Positions 7,885 to 13,223 of a DNA stretch of 13,223 nucleotides are shown here, in pieces. A model generated the notes under the pieces. It did not search any database and had not been told where the DNA came from. It was given only the letters and a program-made list of their open reading frames with translations. The DNA lies in NCBI GenBank assembly GCA_015229165.1, contig JADGCD010000041.1:1-13223 (forward strand). Reading direction: 5' to 3'. Within the stretch, counting starts at the first letter, position 1; each line of letters begins with the position of its first letter. Position numbers and translations under genes: made by a program. The stretch is from Nitrospinota bacterium. Lineage in GTDB: Bacteria; Nitrospinota_A; UBA7883; JADGGD01.

Positions 7885-9885
7885 ATGCAGACGTTTTTCA
7901 TGATCCTCGCCTGGGTCGTGGCCGCCGAAGCGGCCGCCTGGCCCGGCTACCGGGTGGCCCGGCTCCTCTTCCCGGTCAACGGGGTCGCCGCCGCGCTGGC
8001 GGCGCCGGTGGGGCTCCTGGCCGTCGCCTGGCCGGTCTGGGCCGCGGGGGAGGCGGGGCTGCCGTTCACCCCGGCCGTCATCGGCGCGGTCTGGCTGGCG
8101 CTGACGGTGGCGACGATTTATTTTCCCCCGTCCTTCGCCCCCACCCGGAGCGACCTGAAGGGGTACCTCCTCGTCCGGCTGGCGTCGCTCGTCCTCTTCG
8201 GTCTCTATCTCCTCTTCCGGGCCAAGGACCCGCAGATCATGGGGGTGGAGAAGTTCATGGACATGGGCTTTTTGACCACGTTGGCCCGCACCGACGCCCT
8301 CCCCCCCTACGACATGTGGCTGGCTGGACAGACCGCCTCCTACTACTACTTCGGCCATCTGGTCTGGGCGCTACTCCACAAGGTGGCCCAGGTTCCCACC
8401 CACTACGGCTACCAGTTCGCCGTGGCGGGTCAGTTCGCCATGACCGGACTGGGGGCCTACGGCGTTGGGCTGTTGGTGACCGGATCGCACCGGGCCGGGT
8501 GGCTGGCAGGGTGGCTGACGCTGATGGCGGGAAACGTCTGGACGATCTGGCAGTGGCTCGCCGAGCCGGGGCAGTGGGACTGGTGGAAGGGAACCCGACT
8601 GATCCCCGGCGCCATCACCGAGTATCCAGCCTTCACCTTCGCCCTGGGGGACCTCCACGCCCACCTGATGGCCCTGCCGCTGACCATGGTGACGCTGGCC
8701 GGATTGATCCGCTGGCGCGACACCGGCGAACGGCGCCACGCCCTCTTCGTGGCCGCCTGCCTGACCGGGCTGCTGATGACCAACACCTGGGACTACCTGA
8801 CCTACGTCGCCGTGGGGGGGGCGTTCCTCCTGTCGGGGCCGGTGACGAAGGAGCGGGGGCTCCACCTGCTGGCGATGGCCCTTCTCCCCCCCCTTCTGGC
8901 CTTCCCCTATCTGGCGGGGATCGAGTCGCCGGTGAGCGGGATTCAGGTGGTTCCGCAAGACGTGACCACGCCGGTGTCGATCTTCCTGCTCCTCTACGGC
9001 CCGGCGATGCTGGCGGCGCTGGTGGCCACCGGGCGGTACGGCCTCTCCTCCGTCGGCGCCGGAATCGCGGCGGGCGCGGTGGTCGCCGGTTTCCTCCGAG
9101 GCTCCACCGGGATCACCGCCATGATCCTGCTGACCGGGCTGGGCGTCCTGGCGGCGCTGGGGGCGCGGGAACGGGGCGAGCGGACGGCGGCGGTCCTCTT
9201 CGCCGCATCCTTCGCCCTGATGACCGGCTGCGAGCTGATCTATGTGAACGACCTCAACGGGGGGATCAACGAACGGTTCAACACGGTCTTCAAGTTCCAT
9301 TACGCCGCGTGGATGATGACCGGCGCCGCGCTGGCCGCCACCCTCTGGCGCTGGGCGGGGGACGGACGGGCCTGGGTCCGCCGGTCGGCGTGGGGAGCGA
9401 CGGTCATTCTGCTCGTCATCACCGCCGCCTTCCCGGTCCGGATCGTGGCCATGCGGGCCGGGTTTCCCCACTTCACCCTCGACGGAAACGCCTACCTGAC
9501 CCCCGGCGAGCGGGCTATCGTCGCCCGGCTCAAGGAGACGCCCGGAACGCCGGTGATCGTGGAGGCGGGGGAGAAGGCCTACACAAAGGAGGCGCGCATC
9601 TCGGTGAACACCGGGCTCCCCTCGGTCATCGGGTGGTGGAACCACGAGCTGACCTGGCGGGGGGATTGGCCGCCGCTGGACGAACGGATGAAGCTGGTGC
9701 GCGCCCTCTATGAAAAGGGGGACCGGGCGGTCCTCGACCGCTTCGGCGTGGCGTACGTCGTCTGCGGCGGGCTGGAGCGGGAGAGCTTCGGAGCGACCGC
9801 CTGCGACCGGCTGCCGGAGGCGGCGGAGCGCGTTCTTTCCGTCGCCGGGGAGGGGCTCTGGCGCGTCCGCCCCGGCGAGAAGTGA
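7885..9885 (+). CDS. DUF2298 / 'Chlor_Arch_YYY' family multi-spanning membrane protein
   Basis: This 666-residue protein has many hydrophobic segments and a soluble C-terminal part (after about residue 530). It shows the hallmarks of the family named after its tyrosine triplet: KFMDMGFLTTLARTD...PPYDMWLAG, SYYYFGH with Tyr153-155, GDLHAHLMALPL (255-266), NTWDY, NERFNTVFKFHYAAW (462-476), and the C-terminal RISVNTGLPSVIGWWNHE, WRG and GGLERE. Function is unestablished. The topology, with a conserved acidic residue early and a soluble tail, resembles GT-C lipid-linked-sugar glycosyltransferases, but that is my inference. ATG at 7885 has AAGGA about 7 nt upstream and a promoter at 7831-7859. It is divergent from the acyltransferase gene, sharing an 82-bp control region. 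A long overlapping open frame (7773-9713) is a shadow. Confidence 0.85.
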   Translation: MQTFFMILAWVVAAEAAAWPGYRVARLLFPVNGVAAALAAPVGLLAVAWPVWAAGEAGLPFTPAVIGAVWLALTVATIYFPPSFAPTRSDLKGYLLVRLASLVLFGLYLLFRAKDPQIMGVEKFMDMGFLTTLARTDALPPYDMWLAGQTASYYYFGHLVWALLHKVAQVPTHYGYQFAVAGQFAMTGLGAYGVGLLVTGSHRAGWLAGWLTLMAGNVWTIWQWLAEPGQWDWWKGTRLIPGAITEYPAFTFALGDLHAHLMALPLTMVTLAGLIRWRDTGERRHALFVAACLTGLLMTNTWDYLTYVAVGGAFLLSGPVTKERGLHLLAMALLPPLLAFPYLAGIESPVSGIQVVPQDVTTPVSIFLLLYGPAMLAALVATGRYGLSSVGAGIAAGAVVAGFLRGSTGITAMILLTGLGVLAALGARERGERTAAVLFAASFALMTGCELIYVNDLNGGINERFNTVFKFHYAAWMMTGAALAATLWRWAGDGRAWVRRSAWGATVILLVITAAFPVRIVAMRAGFPHFTLDGNAYLTPGERAIVARLKETPGTPVIVEAGEKAYTKEARISVNTGLPSVIGWWNHELTWRGDWPPLDERMKLVRALYEKGDRAVLDRFGVAYVVCGGLERESFGATACDRLPEAAERVLSVAGEGLWRVRPGEK

Positions 9886-9920
9886 CCGGCGATCTCTCTC
9901 TATCAGCTCATAATCTCCCT

Positions 9921-9949
9921 TTTATACTTCGCCCCGCTTCCGCTACAAT
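9921..9949 (+). promoter_or_regulatory. Probable promoter for metY
   Basis: TTTATA (9921-9926, 4 of 6) and TACAAT (9944-9949, 5 of 6) are separated by 17 bp. The predicted start near 9956 gives a leader of about 64 nt. The stretch GCTACAATCGG here is identical over 11 bases to that at the acyltransferase promoter. Confidence 0.55.
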
Positions 9950-9970
9950 CGGGGTTCCCGCCGTACCGTC

Positions 9971-9987
9971 CGGCCCCCACGGGGCCG
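9971..9987 (+). promoter_or_regulatory. Stable hairpin in the metY leader
   Basis: CGGCCCC (9971-9977) and GGGGCCG (9981-9987) form a 7-bp all-GC stem closed by a CAC loop. It lies between the predicted transcription start and the GAGGAG ribosome site. No U-tract follows directly. It may affect leader stability; I do not recognise a known riboswitch. Confidence 0.45.
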
Positions 9988-10019
9988 TTCCACCTTTACG
10001 ACCACGAGGAGCTTGCGAC

Positions 10020-11333
10020 ATGACCGAAAAGAAACAGGGGATCGAGACCATCGCGCTGCACGCGGGACATACGCCCGACAAGGAGACCCTCTCCCGGGCC
10101 GTGCCGATCTACCAGACCACCTCCTACGCCTTCCGCGACGCGGACCATGCGGCCAACCTCTTCGCCCTGAAGGAATTCGGCAACATCTACACCCGCCTGA
10201 TGAACCCGACCACCGGCGTCCTTGAAGCCCGGGTCGCGGCGCTCCACGGGCGGGCCGGGTCGGTGGCCACGGCGTCGGGGATGGCGGCCATCTTCTATGC
10301 CATCGCCAACATCGCCAACACCGGCCAGAACATCGTCACCGGGGGGAACCTCTACGGCGGCACCTACACGATGTTCACTCACACCTTCAAGAAATTCGGC
10401 ATCGAGGTCCGCTACGTCGACTCCTCCAATCCGAAGAACTTCGAGAAGGTCATCGACGCCAACACGCGCCTCCTCTACACCGAGTCGATCGGCAACCCGG
10501 CCTGCAACGTGGACGACATCAAGGCCATCGCCGACATCGCCCACGCGCACCAGATTCCGCTGATCGTGGACAACACCGTCAGCCCCCCGCCGATGTTCGA
10601 CCCGTTCCAGTACGGCGCCGACATCGTGGTCTACTCCCTGACGAAGATCATCGGCGGCCACGGCACGTCTCTGGGCGGGATGATCGTGGAGGAGGGCTCT
10701 TTCGACTGGAAATCGTCGGGCAAGTTCCCGGAGATCACGGAGCCGGACAAGGCGTATCACGGGGCCAACTTTTGGGACGCTTTCGGCGGCCACGACAAGG
10801 CGATGATCCCCGGCCTTGCCTTCACGCTGAAAATCCGCACGGGACTTCTGCGTGACCTCGGCGCGGCCCTCTCTCCCTTTAACGCGCAGCAGATTCTGCT
10901 CGGCGTGGAGACGCTCCCCCTGCGGGTGGAGCGGCACCTGTCCAACGCGCAAAAGGTGGCCGAGTGGCTGGCCGCCGACAAGCGGGTGACGTGGGTGAAC
11001 TACGCGGGGCTGCCGTCCCATCGGGACCACGCCCGGGCGAAGGCGCTGTTCCCCATGGGGCCGGGGGCGATCTTCGGATTCGGCGTGAAGGGGGGATACG
11101 AGGCGGGCAAGAAGCTGATCAACAGCGTGAAGCTCTGCTCGCATCTGGCCAACGTCTTGGACGCGAAGACGCTGGTGATCCACTCGGCCTCGACGACACA
11201 CCAGCAGTTGACTCCCGGCGAACGGGCGGCCGCCGGCGCGCCGGACGATATGGTCCGCATCTCGGTGGGTCTCGAAAATGTGGACGATATCATCGACGAC
11301 CTCGACCAGGCGCTCGCCGCCTCGCAGGCGTAA
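10020..11333 (+). CDS. metY: O-acetylhomoserine sulfhydrylase (aminocarboxypropyltransferase)
   Basis: MetY uses pyridoxal phosphate to combine an O-acylhomoserine with sulfide, giving homocysteine for methionine synthesis. The 437-residue length is typical, longer than cystathionine gamma-synthase (about 380-400). Motifs are ETIALHAGHTPD, the substrate/PLP region GNIYTRLMNPT, SGMAAIFYA, Asp184 in LIVDNTVSPP, and the Schiff-base Lys209 in YSLTKIIGGHGTSLGG. The C-terminal LVIHSASTTHQQL and DDMVRISVGLE are the MetY/MetB-family ending. ATG at 10020 has GAGGAG (10006-10011) 8 nt upstream; the longer open frame from 9882 overlaps the end of the YYY gene and lacks homology. It is followed after 216 bp by metX, the gene for the preceding pathway step. 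No known SAM riboswitch was recognised in the leader. Confidence 0.95.
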   Translation: MTEKKQGIETIALHAGHTPDKETLSRAVPIYQTTSYAFRDADHAANLFALKEFGNIYTRLMNPTTGVLEARVAALHGRAGSVATASGMAAIFYAIANIANTGQNIVTGGNLYGGTYTMFTHTFKKFGIEVRYVDSSNPKNFEKVIDANTRLLYTESIGNPACNVDDIKAIADIAHAHQIPLIVDNTVSPPPMFDPFQYGADIVVYSLTKIIGGHGTSLGGMIVEEGSFDWKSSGKFPEITEPDKAYHGANFWDAFGGHDKAMIPGLAFTLKIRTGLLRDLGAALSPFNAQQILLGVETLPLRVERHLSNAQKVAEWLAADKRVTWVNYAGLPSHRDHARAKALFPMGPGAIFGFGVKGGYEAGKKLINSVKLCSHLANVLDAKTLVIHSASTTHQQLTPGERAAAGAPDDMVRISVGLENVDDIIDDLDQALAASQA

Positions 11334-11341
11334 GAGCGGAT

Positions 11342-11482
11342 TCCACCTTTTTCGAGAAAAAGGTGGAGCCAAAAAGCTTTGCCTCCCAAGCCGGCTCAGG
11401 GAGCGCCCCAAGAGTGGCGCCCTGAACCGGCTTGGGGAAGGGCAACGCCCTCGGCGTCACTTTCTCCCAAAGGGTGAACCCT
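11342..11482. repeat. Multi-hairpin intergenic element between metY and metX
   Basis: Four inverted repeats follow one another. First, TCCACCTTTTTC (11342-11353) and GAAAAAGGTGGA (11356-11367) form a perfect 12-bp stem. Second, CCCAAGCCGG (11385-11394) and CCGGCTTGGG (11427-11436) form a 10-bp stem, extended inward by 6 bp (11396-11401 with 11420-11425) after one mismatch and by 4 bp after a 2-nt bulge. Third, AGGGC/GCCCT (11439-11451) forms a small stem. Fourth, AGGGT/ACCCT (11471-11482) forms another. No hairpin is directly followed by a U-tract. The composition suggests a dispersed palindromic (REP- or MITE-like) element or a structured 3' end for metY. The first hairpin is the only obvious candidate for stopping transcription. 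Confidence 0.6.
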
Positions 11483-11534
11483 CGCCCAGCATGAGCCCGC
11501 CGACAGGCGCCAGCGCCCCGGCGCGCAGGGGGTC

Positions 11535-11543
11535 TGCTATCAT
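11535..11543 (+). promoter_or_regulatory. Extended -10 promoter element for metX
   Basis: TGCTATCAT (11535-11543) is an extended -10 (TGn plus TATCAT, 5 of 6), ending 6 nt before the metX ATG at 11550. The predicted start coincides with the start codon, so a leaderless transcript is possible. No -35 box is evident. Confidence 0.45.
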
Positions 11544-11549
11544 AGGCAG

Positions 11550-12770
11550 ATGACCACAAAACGACAGCCTGCGAACGGCCCCGACGCCCCCGATTCAGTC
11601 GGCTGGGTGAAAGCGCGTCGCATGCGCATCCGGGAGGCGGACAACCCGATGCCCCTCGAAGTGGGGGGGACGCTGGGCCCGGTCGACCTCGAATACGAGA
11701 CCTACGGGAGACTCTCCCGCAAAAAGGACAACGTCATTCTGGTCTGCCACGCCCTCTCCGGCGACGCCCACGCGGCCGGCTGGGACGCGGAGGCGAAGAA
11801 CAACGGCGGGCGCAGTTGGCGGGCCAACCACCCCGGCTGGTGGGACACGGTCATCGGCCCCGGCAAGGCGCTGGACACGGACCGCTACTTCGTCATCTGC
11901 GTCAACTACCTCGGCTCCTGCTACGGGACCACCGGTCCCTCGTCGGTCAACCCGGCCACCGGAAAACCGTACGGGGCGTCGTTCCCCATGGTCACCGTCG
12001 GAGACTGGGTCCGGTCGCAGGCCGAACTCCTCGACCGGCTCGGCGTCGAAAAACTGGTCACGGTGGTCGGCGGGTCGCTGGGGGGCCAGCAGGCCATCGA
12101 GTGGGGATTGCGCTACCCCGACCGGACGGCGTCGATCATGGTTCTTGCCGCCTCCCCCCGGCTCTCGGCCCAAGGTTTGGGGTTCAACGCGGTGGGGCGC
12201 TACTGCATCATGAACGACCCGGCCTACGCCGGGGGCGCCTACTACGACGGCCCCGCTCCCGCCTCGGGCCTCGCGGCGGCCCGGATGCTGGCCCACATCA
12301 CCTACCTCTCGGAGGAGGGGATGCACGCCAAGTTCGGACGGCGTCTGCGCAACAAGGCGCACCCGGACTTCCACTTCGACGTGGAGTTCGAGGTGGAAAG
12401 CTACCTCTCCCATCAGGGACTCTCGTTCGTCCAGCGGTTCGACGCCAACTCCTACCTCTACATCACCCGGGCCATGGACTACTACGACCCGGCGCAGCAC
12501 TGGGGAAAGGGCGATCTGACCGCAGCCTGCAAGCGGCTCCGGTCAAAGGTGATGGTGGTCTCCTTCTCCTCCGACTGGCTCTACACCCCCAAGCAGTGCC
12601 GCGAGTTCGCCTGGGCGGTGGCCCGGGCCGGGGCGCCGGTGACCTACGGCGAAATCCCCTCTCTCTACGGCCACGACGCCTTTCTGGTGGAGACCGAACA
12701 GGTCAGCCATTACCTCCGCTCTTTTTTGGACAATCTGGAACATGACCGACCGAAAAAGAATAAAGGGTAA
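11550..12770 (+). CDS. metX: Homoserine O-acyltransferase (MetX type)
   Basis: MetX transfers an acyl group from acyl-CoA to homoserine, activating it for MetY. The 406-residue alpha/beta-hydrolase-fold protein shows VCHALSGDAHAAGW, the oxyanion-region NYLGSCYGTTGPSS, the nucleophile elbow VVGGSLGGQ with Ser176, and the acid and base of the triad: Asp342 in SSDWLYTP and His375 in YGHDAFLVE. The annotation is usually 'homoserine O-acetyltransferase', but MetX enzymes of some Proteobacteria use succinyl-CoA, and sequence reading alone does not settle the donor. The first residues (to about 15) are not conserved. ATG at 11550 is the natural start before S-V-G-W, with no good Shine-Dalgarno. The gene overlaps metW by 29 nt, indicating an operon with translational coupling. 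Confidence 0.95.
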   Translation: MTTKRQPANGPDAPDSVGWVKARRMRIREADNPMPLEVGGTLGPVDLEYETYGRLSRKKDNVILVCHALSGDAHAAGWDAEAKNNGGRSWRANHPGWWDTVIGPGKALDTDRYFVICVNYLGSCYGTTGPSSVNPATGKPYGASFPMVTVGDWVRSQAELLDRLGVEKLVTVVGGSLGGQQAIEWGLRYPDRTASIMVLAASPRLSAQGLGFNAVGRYCIMNDPAYAGGAYYDGPAPASGLAAARMLAHITYLSEEGMHAKFGRRLRNKAHPDFHFDVEFEVESYLSHQGLSFVQRFDANSYLYITRAMDYYDPAQHWGKGDLTAACKRLRSKVMVVSFSSDWLYTPKQCREFAWAVARAGAPVTYGEIPSLYGHDAFLVETEQVSHYLRSFLDNLEHDRPKKNKG

Positions 12771-13223
12771 GGGGCTCCCCCCCGACTGGGTAGAGGTCAA
12801 CAAGGTCGACCCGGCTTTGCAGGCGAACCTGTTGGGCCGGATGGAGGAGTTCTTCCACCGGCTGGGGGGAGGGGGACGTCCCGCCCCTGCCGTGGCCCGG
12901 TGGGAAGACCTTATCATCGAAAAGGAGATTCCGGTCGGCGCTTCGGTCCTCGACCTCGGCTGCGGCGACGGGACGCTGCTTCGCCGCCTCATCGACACCC
13001 GCCGCGTCCGGAGCCAGGGGGTAGAGGTCGATCCGGCCAACGTGGCCCGCTGCGTGGCCGTGGGGGCGCCGGTGTTCCAGGTGGACGTGGAGGAGGGGTT
13101 GCGGGGGCTGGACGACAACAGCTTCGACTACGTCATCCTCGAAGAGACGCTGCAAACCCTCACCCGCCCGGTGGAGACGTTGCGGGAGATGCTGCGGGTG
13201 GGGCGGCGGGGGATCGTCTCGTA
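12742..13223 (+). CDS. metW: MetW, methionine-biosynthesis methyltransferase-fold protein (3' end missing)
   Basis: The open frame runs off the window after 160 codons. It carries VLDLGCGDGTLLRRL (SAM-binding motif I, near residues 69-83), QGVEVDPANVARCVAVGAPVFQVDVEEGL, NSFDYVILEETLQTLTRPVETLREMLRVGRRGIVS. This is the characteristic MetW order, so assignment is secure despite truncation. MetW is a class I methyltransferase-fold partner of MetX, required or helpful for methionine synthesis, with no proven methyl-transfer activity that I can cite. The start at ATG 12742 lies inside metX (29-nt overlap). This gives an N-terminal region of about 60 residues before the usual MetW start, including a lysine/arginine-rich segment and VEVNKVDPALQANLLGRMEEFFHRL. 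An in-frame ATG at 12841 would give a shorter protein but lacks a ribosome site. Confidence 0.85.
   Translation, partial: MTDRKRIKGKGLPPDWVEVNKVDPALQANLLGRMEEFFHRLGGGGRPAPAVARWEDLIIEKEIPVGASVLDLGCGDGTLLRRLIDTRRVRSQGVEVDPANVARCVAVGAPVFQVDVEEGLRGLDDNSFDYVILEETLQTLTRPVETLREMLRVGRRGIVS

Noticed and set aside
7773..9713. A 646-codon plus-strand frame overlapping the YYY gene
   Set aside because: It is the shifted frame of a gene with many clear family motifs, and its Arg/Gly/Pro-rich translation resembles no membrane protein.
9886..10019. A SAM riboswitch upstream of metY
   Set aside because: The predicted leader is only about 64 nt with one short hairpin, and I could not match it to the conserved cores of known SAM riboswitch classes.
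11278..11559. Small open frames (plus and minus) in the metY-metX gap
   Set aside because: They run through the inverted repeats and overlap gene ends; their sequence is repeat-derived and lacks ribosome sites.

Overview
The window is GC-rich chromosomal DNA from a Gram-negative bacterium, most likely proteobacterial or a close relative. Supporting this are a DUF3187-type predicted outer-membrane protein with a signal peptide, a polysaccharide-export ABC-2 permease, a MetX-MetW pair, CheX, and sigma70-like promoters. I cannot name a genus. No tRNA, rRNA, CRISPR array, transposase, phage gene or attachment site is visible. Coding density is high, and the long antisense and out-of-frame open frames are by-products of the GC-rich third codon position.

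Layout. (1) 34-1067, plus strand: a consensus-like promoter, a MarR-family regulator and a CheX-type chemotaxis phosphatase. (2) 1178-5202, minus strand, read right to left: mgsA (methylglyoxal synthase), gap, pgk and tpiA. This is a lower-glycolysis block with its own promoter upstream of gap and a strong intrinsic terminator-like hairpin wedged between gap and pgk. The tpiA frame is broken by one extra C in a nine-C run; everything else in the gene is intact. (3) 5258-7802, minus strand: a hexapeptide-repeat acyltransferase, a Wzm/KpsM-like ABC-2 permease without a visible ATPase partner, and the DUF3187 protein. This looks like a surface-glycan or envelope module. (4) 7885-9885, plus strand, divergent from (3): a 666-residue membrane protein of the DUF2298 'Chlor_Arch_YYY' family. 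(5) 10020-13223, plus strand: metY, metX and a partial metW, the O-acylhomoserine route to homocysteine/methionine. A complex hairpin element lies between metY and metX, and metX overlaps metW.

How they work together. Gap, Pgk and TpiA handle triose phosphates, and MgsA drains dihydroxyacetone phosphate to methylglyoxal, so TpiA and MgsA compete for one substrate. MetX activates homoserine, MetY adds sulfide, and MetW is the usual co-encoded methyltransferase-fold partner of MetX. The acyltransferase, permease, DUF3187 and YYY proteins are all envelope-associated and may share a glycan pathway, but this rests on proximity.

No clearly new multi-gene system is apparent. The items most worth checking are the tpiA homopolymer frameshift, the nine-base G tract inside the predicted acyltransferase promoter (a possible phase-variation switch), the gap/pgk terminator, the metY-metX hairpin element, and the uncharacterised YYY protein beside a glycan-modification operon.
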